Below are positions 42,693-50,906 of a stretch of DNA of 64,000 nucleotides, in pieces. The notes beneath the pieces were generated by a model. That model was not told the origin of the DNA. It did not search any database and saw only the letters and a program-made list of their open reading frames with translations. Origin of the DNA: JAAZPT01 sp034180455 (GTDB taxonomy: Bacteria > Bacillota > Clostridia > Christensenellales > Aristaeellaceae); assembly GCA_034180455.1 (NCBI GenBank), contig JAXFOG010000031.1:13537-77536 (forward strand). Reading direction: 5' to 3'. The translations under genes and the position numbers were made by a program. Within the stretch, counting starts at the first letter, position 1. The number at the start of each line of letters is the position of its first letter.

Positions 42693-43043
42693 ATGGATAT
42701 TACATGTATTTCATGCCCAGTAGGCTGCAGAATGAGCGTAGAAGTTGAAAATGGTACAGTACTAAGTGTAAAGGGTAATATGTGTCCTAGAGGAGCTCGC
42801 TATGCCAATCAAGAGGCAATAGCTCCAAAGAGAATAATTACAGCTGTAATTACACTACAAAATTCAGATACACCATTACCAATAAAGACAGAGGACGGAG
42901 TGCCTAAGGCTAATATATTCAAGTGCATGGCGCACCTTAATTCTTTGAAACTATATGCTCCAATAAAACTTGGCGATATTATTTGTGAAAATATATGTGG
43001 CAGTGGAGTGAACGTAGTGGCAACAAGCAGTGTGCTTAAATAA
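42693..43043 (+). CDS. DUF1667 iron-sulfur protein, probable electron-transfer partner
   Basis: 116 residues. Four cysteines at 5, 8, 12 and 31 (CISCPVGC ... MCPRGARYA) form a C-x2-C-x3-C-x18-C pattern like the [4Fe-4S] site at the N-terminus of molybdopterin oxidoreductases. The rest is a small beta-rich domain. DUF1667 proteins regularly follow GlpA/GlpB-like pairs in Clostridia, where no GlpC is found, so it may take the place of that subunit. It starts 3 bases after the previous stop and ends the operon. Confidence 0.88.
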   Translation: MDITCISCPVGCRMSVEVENGTVLSVKGNMCPRGARYANQEAIAPKRIITAVITLQNSDTPLPIKTEDGVPKANIFKCMAHLNSLKLYAPIKLGDIICENICGSGVNVVATSSVLK

Positions 43044-43077
43044 AGTGTCAAAAATAAAGTTTTAATATAAACACAAT

Positions 43078-43113
43078 ACCAGAGTTAGCATTAGAGGCTT
43101 CTCTGGTTTTTTT
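43078..43113 (+). terminator. Terminator of the AfuABC-GlpA operon
   Basis: Stem ACCAGAG / CTCTGGT with a 16-base loop, followed by an unbroken run of T residues. Confidence 0.75.
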
Positions 43114-43345
43114 ATGCTTTAATATTCTAGTGGAGATTTTTCTTAATTGTAATTGTTTGCTTTAAGCGCCAATATGAGTTACACATCTTGTTTAAATATT
43201 TCAAATAAATTTTTCATGAGTGAGTGAGATAAGTAATTTTTTTAGATTGACTGAGTATTTTATAGTTTTGTACTGCTTTACTACAGTAATTTTCTGATAA
43301 ATATTTATATGAATTTTTAAATATGCGCTATATTTTGATATAAAA
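43114..43345. other. Gene-free AT-rich interval between convergent operons
   Basis: No coding sequence, RNA gene or clear repeat was seen here. It lies between the terminator of the rightward operon and tandem hairpins that end the leftward enolase-ArsR unit. Confidence 0.5.
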
Positions 43346-43392
43346 AACTGACCTCATTAAGTTAGTTTTTGGTCTAACTTTTGAGGTCGGTT
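43346..43392 (-). terminator. Second, long hairpin terminator on the minus strand
   Basis: Imperfect stem built from GACCTCA + AAGTTAG and CTAACTT + TGAGGTC around an 8-base loop. On the minus strand it is followed by AGTTTTTTA. It lies about 20 bases beyond the ArsR terminator and so acts as a backup in tandem. Confidence 0.65.
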
Positions 43393-43407
43393 CAAAATGT
43401 TTAAGGT

Positions 43408-43439
43408 TTAAAAAAGGTTGCCACATAAGTAGCAACCTT
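43408..43439 (-). terminator. Terminator of the enolase-ArsR unit
   Basis: Minus-strand stem AAGGTTGC / GCAACCTT with a 10-base loop, running into a T-tract (TTTTTT) on that strand, 10 bases after the ArsR stop codon. Confidence 0.88.
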
Positions 43440-43449
43440 AGAAAATAGC

Positions 43450-43734
43450 CTATCTGATACCTTTTGCGGGTTTTATGGAGGCCATCTCCTTTATTCTCTT
43501 GCTGAGATTACGGAGAGTTTCCTTATTTACCTGATAGTAGCAGAAATGACCTATCATTAGCTTATCAACGAGTTCAGCCTCGCGAAGTATTTTAAGATGC
43601 TGGGATACGGCTGAATCGCTGATGCCCAGTTCTTTAGCAAGGCTACCTACACAGTAGTTGTACTTTTGAAGGAGCTCTACTATCTTCATTCTGTTTTCGT
43701 CAGCCAGAGCCTTAATTAAATTTAGGGTCTCCAT
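43450..43734 (-). CDS. ArsR-family helix-turn-helix regulator
   Basis: 94 residues, a single winged-helix domain: LIKALADENRMKIVELLQ (about 6-23), recognition helix SDSAVSQHLKILREAELV (about 39-56) and the wing KLMIGHFCYYQVN. Cysteines at 28 and 65 are the only thiol candidates for metal or redox sensing. A complete known metal site is not evident. It lies 29 bases downstream of enolase on the same strand and ends at the shared terminator, so co-transcription is likely. The ribosome site (GGAG) is about 14 bases away, suggesting weak translation. Confidence 0.88.
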   Translation of the reverse strand: METLNLIKALADENRMKIVELLQKYNYCVGSLAKELGISDSAVSQHLKILREAELVDKLMIGHFCYYQVNKETLRNLSKRIKEMASIKPAKGIR

Positions 43735-43763
43735 TTGTTATATATTTTCTCCAATTCTTTATT

Positions 43764-45056
43764 TTACTTAATATTAAATGCTTTTTTTCCTAAATATTTT
43801 GCACTTGCGCCAAGTTCTTCTTCAATTCTAAGCAGGCGATTGTACTTTGCAACACGCTCGCTACGGCTTGGTGCACCAGTCTTGATCTGACCAGCGTTTA
43901 GAGCAACTGCTAGATCTGCAATTGTGGTATCTTCTGTCTCACCACTTCTGTGAGAGATAACTGCAGTCATACCAGCCTTATGAGCCATCTTAATAGCCTC
44001 AAGTGTCTCTGATACAGAACCTATCTGATTAAGCTTAATCAGTATAGAGTTTGCAGCCTTTAGCTCAATACCCTTTGCAAGACGCTCAGTGTTTGTAACA
44101 TAAAGGTCGTCACCAACCAACTGAAGCTTGTTGCCAAGTTCCTTACGCATGAGCTGCCAGCCTTCCCAGTCTTCCTCATCAAGACCATCTTCAATAGAGA
44201 TGATAGGATACTTCTCGCTAAGCTCTTTCCAGTGAGCAATAAGCTCTGCGCTTGTATATTCCTTGCCACTCTTTGGCTGATGATAATAACCCTTGCCTCT
44301 CTTTTCATCTTTCCACTCAGAGCTTGCAGGGTCCATAGCAATCATAAAATCTTCGCCAGGAACATAACCTGCATCTTTTACAGCCTGCAGAATGTACTCG
44401 ATAGCTTCGCTGTCGCTAGCCATATCTGGTGCAAAACCACCCTCATCGCCAACGCTTGCTGCCAAGCCCTTGCTCTTGAGCAATGCTGCGAGCTTGTGGA
44501 ATACTTCTGTGCACCATCTGAGACCTTCTGAGAATGAAGGAGCGCCAACAGGCATAATCATGAATTCTTGAGAGTCTACAGAGTTGCTTGCATGAGCTCC
44601 ACCGTTAAGTATGTTCATCATAGGAACGGGTAGTACGTTTGCATTTACGCCACCGATAAATCTATATAGTGGGATACCCAATGCGTTTGCTGCTGCGTTG
44701 CATGTTGCGATAGATACAGCCAATATAGCGTTTGCACCGAGGTTCTTCTTGCCCTTGGTACCGTCAGCCTTTATCATAGCTGCGTCTACTTCGTAGATAT
44801 TCTCAGCATTAAGACCAACTATGGCATCCTTAATTGTTGTGTTTATATTTTCAACAGCCTTTAAAACACCTTTGCCTCCGAATTTTGATTTGTCGCCATC
44901 ACGGAGTTCAAGAGCCTCAAATTCGCCAGTAGATGCGCCGCTTGGTGATGCGCCTCTGCCCATAGCTCCACACTCAAGGTATACTTCTGCTTCTACAGTA
45001 GGATTGCCACGAGAATCAATGATCTGTCTAGCTTTTACATCTGTAATTTTTAACAT
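43764..45056 (-). CDS. eno: Enolase
   Basis: 430 residues, full length. It converts 2-phosphoglycerate to phosphoenolpyruvate. Clear motifs include ARQIIDSRGNPTVEAEV at the N-terminus, GASTGEFEALELRDGD, MNILNGGAHASNSVDSQEFM, SIEDGLDEEDWEGW, LIKLNQIGSVSET and SHRSGETEDT, which carry the Mg2+ ligands and catalytic lysine and glutamate residues. The start has a GGGAG site. Its own promoter is at 45135-45163. Confidence 0.98.
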   Translation of the reverse strand: MLKITDVKARQIIDSRGNPTVEAEVYLECGAMGRGASPSGASTGEFEALELRDGDKSKFGGKGVLKAVENINTTIKDAIVGLNAENIYEVDAAMIKADGTKGKKNLGANAILAVSIATCNAAANALGIPLYRFIGGVNANVLPVPMMNILNGGAHASNSVDSQEFMIMPVGAPSFSEGLRWCTEVFHKLAALLKSKGLAASVGDEGGFAPDMASDSEAIEYILQAVKDAGYVPGEDFMIAMDPASSEWKDEKRGKGYYHQPKSGKEYTSAELIAHWKELSEKYPIISIEDGLDEEDWEGWQLMRKELGNKLQLVGDDLYVTNTERLAKGIELKAANSILIKLNQIGSVSETLEAIKMAHKAGMTAVISHRSGETEDTTIADLAVALNAGQIKTGAPSRSERVAKYNRLLRIEEELGASAKYLGKKAFNIK

Positions 45057-45134
45057 GATTATCTCCCTTTCTTTATAGTAAAATTTAAAAACTCATTGCT
45101 TTGTAATCTTAAATAGATAACAAAATGCAAGTAG

Positions 45135-45163
45135 ATTGTATCACATTGAATACTTAATTACAA
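45135..45163 (-). promoter_or_regulatory. Promoter of enolase
   Basis: Minus-strand TTGTAA (complement of 45158-45163) and TACAAT (complement of 45135-45140), 17 bases apart, about 80 bases upstream of the enolase start codon. Confidence 0.55.
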
Positions 45164-45321
45164 GATGTAAGCAGCATAAGTATTATTGAAAAAGTCAAAA
45201 TAAGGTGCAATAAAGTTAAGCGTTACAATTAAGTAAAACAAAAAACAAATTCATATAATTTTGAGGTTGGTGAGTCAGAAAATATGGCATAAAGGCTTAT
45301 AAGTGTGCTATTTGCCTTAAA
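45164..45321. other. Gene-free stretch between pyrophosphatase terminator and enolase promoter
   Basis: Together with the promoter and terminator this makes up the 383 bases between enolase and the pyrophosphatase gene. Nothing else was recognised. Confidence 0.5.
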
Positions 45322-45356
45322 AAAACAAAAACATGCGCTTTTAATTAAAACGCATG
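45322..45356 (-). terminator. Terminator of the tgt-ppa operon
   Basis: Minus-strand hairpin CATGCG-TTTTAA / TTAAAA-CGCATG with one bulged base (45332-45356), followed by TTTTTGTTTTTTT. Confidence 0.8.
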
Positions 45357-45439
45357 CTGTAAATTTGTTGTATAATTTAGTTTTAAGCTAAAAAGCATAT
45401 TTGTATGAAGTGCATAAACTTTATATGCATTTTGCCAAA

Positions 45440-45973
45440 CTAAAGACAGTATTTCTGTATATAACTTTCTTTGGACTTGGCAATGATTTTCTTTGCAGCC
45501 TTCTCTCCATCAAGCTCATTTATTTTGGTATCCTTTGATTCAAGGCTTTTGTAAACGGAGAAAAAGTGCATCATTTCTTGGAATATGTGAGAAGGCAGAT
45601 CATCAATATTTTTATAACCATTATAAGTGGGGTCGTGAAAAGGTATAGCAATTATTTTTTCGTCATTTTTACCTTGATCAAGCATGGTAAAAACTCCTAT
45701 GGGATAGCAACGTACAAGTGCCATGGGGCGTATTATTTCGCTACTAAGCACCAACACGTCAAGTGGGTCACCATCATCTGCCAATGTTCTAGGGATAAAT
45801 CCATAGTTTGCAGGGTAGTGTGTACTTGTGTAAAGTATTCTGTCCAGTATAAGGTGACCAGTAGCCTTATCAAGCTCATACTTGGTCTTGCTGCCTTTTT
45901 CTATCTCTATGCAGCAAATAAAGTCATCTTCTTTTACTCTGGAAGGAGCTATATCATGCCAAATATTACTCAT
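45440..45973 (-). CDS. ppa: Inorganic pyrophosphatase (family I)
   Basis: 177 residues. It hydrolyses pyrophosphate to phosphate, pulling biosynthetic reactions forward. The family I signature DDGDPLDVLVL (about 64-74) carries the metal aspartates; KYELDK near 27-32 and RILYTSTHYPANYGFIP supply phosphate-binding lysine, arginine and tyrosine residues. It is 19 bases downstream of tgt on the same strand. Family I enzymes are less common than family II in Firmicutes, so the type is worth noting. Confidence 0.95.
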   Translation of the reverse strand: MSNIWHDIAPSRVKEDDFICCIEIEKGSKTKYELDKATGHLILDRILYTSTHYPANYGFIPRTLADDGDPLDVLVLSSEIIRPMALVRCYPIGVFTMLDQGKNDEKIIAIPFHDPTYNGYKNIDDLPSHIFQEMMHFFSVYKSLESKDTKINELDGEKAAKKIIAKSKESYIQKYCL

Positions 45974-45992
45974 ACTAACCTCCTAATATATA

Positions 45993-47117
45993 CTAGAAAT
46001 TGCGAGTTTTATCATAATTCGCAAAAAATTCTGCTCTATAATCCTCATAGTAATCTTTTTCTATACTCTCTCGTATCTCGGCCATTAAATTTTGCAGGAA
46101 CCTTAGATTATGTAGTGTTATAAGCCTTGCACCAGTAATCTCTCCACATTTGATAAGGTGGCGAATATATGCTCTTGTAAAACCGTTTTTGCAAGCGTAG
46201 CAATCACAGTTATCGTCTATTACATGGAAATCCCTAGCGTATTCGGCGTTGCGCACCACCATTCTGCCCGTGCGAGTAAATGCAGTGCCATTTCTGGCAA
46301 TTCTAGTGGCCAATACGCAGTCAAACATATCTACACCATGGTATACACCCTCTACAAGGCAGTCGGGGCTACCCACTCCCATAAGGTATCTTGGCTTATG
46401 TTTTGGAAGATAAGGCTCTATTTTATCCAGCATTTCATACATTAAGGGCTTTGGCTCGCCTACTGAAAGCCCACCAATAGCAGTGCCATCAAAATCAAGG
46501 CTTGATATATATTTTGCACTTTCTATGCGCAGATCTTCAAAGAATGCTCCTTGCACAATTCCAAATAGAGCTTGGTCGCTTCTAGTGTGATATTCCTTAC
46601 AACGCTTTGCCCAATTATGGGTAAGCTCCATATTTTTTTTGGCATCTTCCCAAGTAATTGGATATGGAGAGCATACATCAAAGGCCATAGCAATATCTGA
46701 ACCAAGCTTTTGTTCTATATCCATTACGCTTTCAGGCGAAAAGAAGTGTGTGCTACCGTCTATATGGCTTTGAAAACGAACTCCATTTTGCTCTATTTTG
46801 TTTATACCTGCAAGTGAAAAAACCTGAAAACCACCACTATCTGTAAGAATTGGCTTGTCCCAGTTCATAAACTTATGCAGTCCACCTGCCTCTGCTATAA
46901 GATCTTCACCTGGGCGAAGATGCAGATGATAGGTGTTACTAAGCATAATCTCTGCTCCAAGATCCTTAAGTTCTTGGGGAGTTGTGGTCTTTACTGTGGC
47001 AAGGGTGCCAACGGGCATAAAGCAAGGTGTTTGTATATCACCATGTGGAGTATGCACACAGCCTCGTCTTGCTGCTGATTTTTCACTAGTTTTATATAAA
47101 TCAAATGTTAAAGGCAT
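45993..47117 (-). CDS. tgt: tRNA-guanine transglycosylase
   Basis: 374 residues. It exchanges guanine for a queuosine precursor at position 34 of GUN-anticodon tRNAs. The motifs PILTDSGGFQVFSL (catalytic aspartate), GGLSVGEP, MGVGSPDCLVEGVYHGVDMFDCVLATR (nucleophile aspartate region) and the zinc site C-x-C-x2-C ... H in CDCYACKNGF...LITLHNL are all intact. Normal length. It is upstream of ppa in a two-gene operon. Confidence 0.97.
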   Translation of the reverse strand: MPLTFDLYKTSEKSAARRGCVHTPHGDIQTPCFMPVGTLATVKTTTPQELKDLGAEIMLSNTYHLHLRPGEDLIAEAGGLHKFMNWDKPILTDSGGFQVFSLAGINKIEQNGVRFQSHIDGSTHFFSPESVMDIEQKLGSDIAMAFDVCSPYPITWEDAKKNMELTHNWAKRCKEYHTRSDQALFGIVQGAFFEDLRIESAKYISSLDFDGTAIGGLSVGEPKPLMYEMLDKIEPYLPKHKPRYLMGVGSPDCLVEGVYHGVDMFDCVLATRIARNGTAFTRTGRMVVRNAEYARDFHVIDDNCDCYACKNGFTRAYIRHLIKCGEITGARLITLHNLRFLQNLMAEIRESIEKDYYEDYRAEFFANYDKTRNF

Positions 47118-47258
47118 CTCTATCTCCTGAATGTTTTATAAAGGTATTATATCACTTATAAGTCTAAAACGCTATATTCTGGAAATAAGCTTTGATATGG
47201 AGTATTGTTACTTTACTAATTGAAGTATTTAATGTATTCTAAAATAGAGGTGAAATGA

Positions 47259-47813
47259 ATGAAATTAAAAACTTTGGAATACAGCCTTGGAGATGATATA
47301 CACGTTGCTTTGCGCAGTGCAGAAGTAATGGATGCAGAAGCATTTATAAAGTTTTTGAAAAACCTGAGTGCAGATACACATTTTTTTGAGCTACAACCAG
47401 ATGAGGTTAATGTTGATGCCAAAGAAATGTCAAATATAATTATTAAGTATGAGCAAAACCCGAATGCAGTGTTGATGCTTATAATTCACGATGGTGATAT
47501 TATAGGCTTTTCAAGCATAGAGCCAGTATCAAATGCTGCAAAGCTCAAGCATAGAGGAGTGATAAAGGGTGGCTTGTTGCTACACTTTTTAGGATATGGC
47601 ATAGGAAGGCTTAGCCTTAGAACAACCCTTAAGCTTGCTGAAAAAATGGATTTTGAGCAATATGAAAGCGAACTCTTTTCTGACAATAGACGACTAATAG
47701 ACATGTATAGCAATATGGGCTTTGAAGAATGGGGTAGGGTGCGTAGAGCCTACAAATTAGGTAGTGACTATGTAGACAAACTGATAATGGGTAAGATAAT
47801 TCGTAATAATTAA
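47259..47813 (+). CDS. GNAT-family N-acetyltransferase
   Basis: 184 residues. The GNAT fold is suggested by the N-terminal VALRSAEVMDAEAFIKFLKNLS, central strands VLMLIIHDGDIIGFSSIE, the acetyl-CoA region LHFLGYGIGRLSLRTTLKLAEK and the C-terminal NRRLIDMYSNMGFEEWGRVRRAY. The substrate is unknown; the last block resembles the RimI/RimJ and antibiotic-acetyltransferase classes. AGAGGTGA precedes the ATG. Monocistronic. Confidence 0.85.
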   Translation: MKLKTLEYSLGDDIHVALRSAEVMDAEAFIKFLKNLSADTHFFELQPDEVNVDAKEMSNIIIKYEQNPNAVLMLIIHDGDIIGFSSIEPVSNAAKLKHRGVIKGGLLLHFLGYGIGRLSLRTTLKLAEKMDFEQYESELFSDNRRLIDMYSNMGFEEWGRVRRAYKLGSDYVDKLIMGKIIRNN

Positions 47814-47909
47814 CATTTGCTGGTATATACAAAATTGAGTATTCGTTGTATAATGAAATAAGACATAAGTGCTTTTACAAAAATATATATTAATTATTAG
47901 GAGGAAATT

Positions 47910-48959
47910 ATGGCAAAGCAAAAAATGAACTTCAAGCTGTCTGACGCCAAGAATTTGGCTCTTTTGGCAGTTGTATTAGGATTGGTATTTATTATATTTC
48001 CAGTAGGCTTGATTACAGGTGTTACATTTATAATTGGACTTATTGGTATTGCTTTTGGTGCATTCCATATATATGGATACTTTAGCAACGATAAAAAGAA
48101 TGCCGATTATCCAAGCAGATTGGCATTGGGTCTGATGTTTGCAGCACTTGGCTTGTATCTCGTGCTTCGTCCAGGATTTATAGTAGGCATTAGCAACTTT
48201 GTATTTGGAATGATAGTGCTTGTATTCAGCTTCTTCCTTGTACAATATTCACTTGACCTTGAAAAAGCTGGCTATAAGCTTTGGGTTTATTCTCTTGTAG
48301 GAGCATGCGTATGCACGATATTTGGAGTTTTAATTCTTTCTAATATCTTCCATACAGAGGCAACCAGAATGAGATTTATAGGCTTGAGCCTTGTTGTTAC
48401 AGGTCTTGCACAGATAGTATCAGATCTCATGCTAAATCGTACCGGCTTTGATAAGAGCAAGATCAAGAAAGTAGACGCTCAGCTAGATTCTTCAATTTTC
48501 GTAAATACATTTGATGGTGTTAAGAATACTATCACCGAGGCTGTAGATAAGGTCAATGAGAAAAAGGACGAGGTAGGCAAAGAACTAAGCAATGCAGCAG
48601 AAGAGGTTAAGGAAAAGGTTGAGGAAGTAAAGGCAGACGCTGAGAAAGCCAAAGAGGAAGTTGAAAAAGAGGCTGAAAAGGTAAAGGAAGAAGTAAAAAA
48701 AGACGCCAAAGAGGTTAAAGAGGACGCTAAAAAGGCTGCTGATAAAACCAAGGAAGAAGTAAAAAAAGACGCCAAAGAGGTTAAAGAGGACGCTGAAAAG
48801 GCTGCTGACAAAACAAAGGAAGCAGCAAAGGACGCCAAGGGAGCTGTAAAGAAAAAGGCAGAGGAAACCAAGACTGCTGCAAAGGAAAAAGCTTCAGAAG
48901 CTAAAGAAAGCACAAAAAAGACAACTGATAAGGCTACAAAGGCTTCAGACAAAAAATAA
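47910..48959 (+). CDS. DUF308 membrane protein with a long lysine/glutamate-rich LEA-like tail
   Basis: 349 residues. Residues 1-175 have six membrane segments of the HdeD/DUF308 type (LALLAVVLGLVFIIFPVGL; ALGLMFAALGLYLVLRP). Residues about 205-349 are almost entirely K, E, A, D, V and T in an 11-residue pattern (for example KEEVKKDAKEV), predicted as an amphipathic helix or disordered tail. The pattern resembles late embryogenesis abundant (LEA) group 3 proteins. It contains a tandem duplicated 22-residue unit (48685-48816). The start has an AGGAGG site. The function is unknown; desiccation- or stress-type protection or a cytoplasmic spacer are possible. Confidence 0.85.
   Translation: MAKQKMNFKLSDAKNLALLAVVLGLVFIIFPVGLITGVTFIIGLIGIAFGAFHIYGYFSNDKKNADYPSRLALGLMFAALGLYLVLRPGFIVGISNFVFGMIVLVFSFFLVQYSLDLEKAGYKLWVYSLVGACVCTIFGVLILSNIFHTEATRMRFIGLSLVVTGLAQIVSDLMLNRTGFDKSKIKKVDAQLDSSIFVNTFDGVKNTITEAVDKVNEKKDEVGKELSNAAEEVKEKVEEVKADAEKAKEEVEKEAEKVKEEVKKDAKEVKEDAKKAADKTKEEVKKDAKEVKEDAEKAADKTKEAAKDAKGAVKKKAEETKTAAKEKASEAKESTKKTTDKATKASDKK
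48685..48816 (+). repeat. Tandem 66-base repeat coding for 22-residue LEA-like units
   Basis: Two adjacent 66-base units (48685-48750 and 48751-48816) differ at only a few positions and encode KEEVKKDAKEVKEDAKKAAD-type segments of 22 residues, i.e. two 11-residue periods. Near-identity at DNA level suggests recent slippage or unequal recombination. Confidence 0.85.
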
Positions 48960-48983
48960 ATTTAAATAAAATAAAGGAAACTT

Positions 48984-50387
48984 ATGGATAATATAAACAT
49001 AAGGGATTTCCACAATAAGACTATACACATGGTGGGCATAGGTGGCTCTAGTATGAGCGGCCTTGCCCTTATGCTAATGGAGCTAGGCTATAATGTACAA
49101 GGCTCCGATGGAGCAGAGAGCTATATAGTGGATATGCTAAGAAATAAAGGCATTGAAGTTATAGTAGGGCACTCTGCTTCAAACATTAAAGGGGCAAATT
49201 TGCTTGCATACTCTGCAGCAATATCAGAGAATAATCCCGAGAGGAAGGCTGCATTAGAGCAAGGTATTCCCCAGATAGAGCGCAGAGATCTGCTGGGGCA
49301 GATAATGGATGCCTATGGCTGCAATATATGTGTATGTGGAACCCATGGAAAAACTACTACAAGTGCGATTATAGCAAAGCTGCTAATAGACGCTGGGCTT
49401 GATCCAGGAGTGCATATTGGTGGCATGGCAGACGAAATAGGTGGAAGTACCAGAGTAGGCAAAAGAACATATTTTGTGGCAGAGGCATGCGAGTTTAGAG
49501 AAAGCTTTATGAGCATGCGACCTAATATTGCAGTGCTTATGAATGTACGAGAAGACCATCTTGACTATTATAGAGATATAGACCATATAGAAAGCACATT
49601 TGCTAAATTTGCAAACAAGTTGCAGGATCCAGCATTGCTTATTGCAAATGGAGATGATATGAGAGCTCGCAGAATTGCCAAGACTCATAAAAACTCTGTG
49701 CTATTTGGCTTTAATAATGATAATGATTATTATCCTGAAGATATTTCAGTAAACAATAGGGGCTGTGCAAGCTTTGATGTTATAGAACATGGCAAAAAAA
49801 CTACTAGAATAAACTTGTCTGTGCCTGGACATATACAGATAGTGGATGCTTTGGCTGCATTTGCAGTATCGCAGTCGCTTGGCATTGATCCCGAAATAGC
49901 TGCCAAATCAATATCAGGATTTCATGGAGTGCATAGGCGTTTTGAACTAACGGGAGTGTATGACGGAGTAAGTGTGTATCATGATTATGGTCATAATCCC
50001 GAAGAAATGTTACAGGTGTTGCAGACGGCAAAGAGCCTTCCACACAATAGACTTTGGGCAGTAATGCAGCCACATACATTTTCTCGCGTAAAGAGGCTGT
50101 TTAAAGATTATATTCATTGCACATCACCTGCCGATATTACACTAGTAACCGACATTTGTGCTGCAAGGGAAGTGGATCCTGGTGATATTCACTCTATGGA
50201 CCTTGTGAATGCTATGAAAAAAGAAGGCGTAAATGTAGTATATACTCCTAGCTTTGATGATACTGAAAAATACCTTATAGAGCATTGGCAAGAAGGCGAC
50301 CTAGTGCTTACTATGGGCTGTGGAGATATAAATAAACTAAATATACAGATGGAGAAGCACCTAGGTGATAAACATAGTTCTCTATGA
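48984..50387 (+). CDS. murC: UDP-N-acetylmuramate--L-alanine ligase
   Basis: 467 residues. It adds the first L-alanine to the peptidoglycan stem peptide. The N-terminal nucleotide-binding HMVGIGGSSMSGLALM (about 11-26), ATP-binding GTHGKTTTSAI (about 118-128), central EACEFRESF and C-terminal HDYGHNPEEM and PHTFSRVK match the MurC family. Length and motif order are normal. It overlaps the next gene by 23 bases. Confidence 0.95.
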   Translation: MDNINIRDFHNKTIHMVGIGGSSMSGLALMLMELGYNVQGSDGAESYIVDMLRNKGIEVIVGHSASNIKGANLLAYSAAISENNPERKAALEQGIPQIERRDLLGQIMDAYGCNICVCGTHGKTTTSAIIAKLLIDAGLDPGVHIGGMADEIGGSTRVGKRTYFVAEACEFRESFMSMRPNIAVLMNVREDHLDYYRDIDHIESTFAKFANKLQDPALLIANGDDMRARRIAKTHKNSVLFGFNNDNDYYPEDISVNNRGCASFDVIEHGKKTTRINLSVPGHIQIVDALAAFAVSQSLGIDPEIAAKSISGFHGVHRRFELTGVYDGVSVYHDYGHNPEEMLQVLQTAKSLPHNRLWAVMQPHTFSRVKRLFKDYIHCTSPADITLVTDICAAREVDPGDIHSMDLVNAMKKEGVNVVYTPSFDDTEKYLIEHWQEGDLVLTMGCGDINKLNIQMEKHLGDKHSSL

Positions 50388-50883
50388 GCCTGAGATACCA
50401 CAAAACACAGGCAATATAGCACGTACTTGTGCAGTGACTGGAGCAAGATTACATTTAATAAGGCCACTTGGCTTTGATACAGATAAAAAGAGCCTGCGCA
50501 GAGCAGGACTTGATTATTGGCATTTGCTAGATGTAAGCTACTATGATGATTTTGGAGATTTTTTGCTGAAAAATCCAAACGCAAATATTTATTTGCTTAC
50601 AACAAAGGGCAGTATTAGGCATAGCGATGTACATTTTAAAGATGGCGATTTTTTGGTGTTTGGACCTGAATCAAGAGGACTGCCAGAGAATCTTATTGAA
50701 AAGATGTATTCAAAGGCTATAAGAATTCCTATGCGCAAGACCTTGCGAAGTCTTAATCTAAGCAATTCAGTGGCAATTTGCTTGTATGAGGCTCTGCGAC
50801 AGCTTGACTATGATGGACTTGAGAGCTGTGGCAAGCTTACTGGTAGAGAAGAGCAAGACAACGAGTGGTTGAAATATATTTAA
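50365..50883 (+). CDS. trmL: tRNA (cytidine(34)-2'-O)-methyltransferase
   Basis: 172 residues from GTG 50365. SPOUT-class methyltransferase modifying the wobble nucleotide of tRNA-Leu species. It has EPEIPQNTGNIARTC (about 8-22), the S-adenosylmethionine knot blocks FGPESRGLPE and RIPMRKTLRSLNLSNSVAICLYE. Translationally coupled to murC by a 23-base overlap. The window also contains a tRNA-Leu, though with anticodon CAG. Confidence 0.93.
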   Translation: MINIVLYEPEIPQNTGNIARTCAVTGARLHLIRPLGFDTDKKSLRRAGLDYWHLLDVSYYDDFGDFLLKNPNANIYLLTTKGSIRHSDVHFKDGDFLVFGPESRGLPENLIEKMYSKAIRIPMRKTLRSLNLSNSVAICLYEALRQLDYDGLESCGKLTGREEQDNEWLKYI

Positions 50884-50906
50884 AAAGTCGGCATTTGCCG
50901 ACTTTT
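50883..50906. terminator. Bidirectional terminator between trmL and the convergent glycosyltransferase
   Basis: Perfect 11-base stem AAAAGTCGGCA / TGCCGACTTTT with a 2-base loop; U-rich tails result on both strands. It overlaps the stop codons of both convergent genes. Confidence 0.85.

Noticed and set aside
48685..48816. Possible CRISPR or noncoding tandem repeat
   Set aside because: The two 66-base units are in frame and code for LEA-like protein repeats; there are no spacers.
48479..48952. 157-codon minus-strand frame rich in Ser, Ala and Phe
   Set aside because: Antisense image of the K/E-rich repeat tail of the DUF308 protein; its composition is explained by complementing that repeat.
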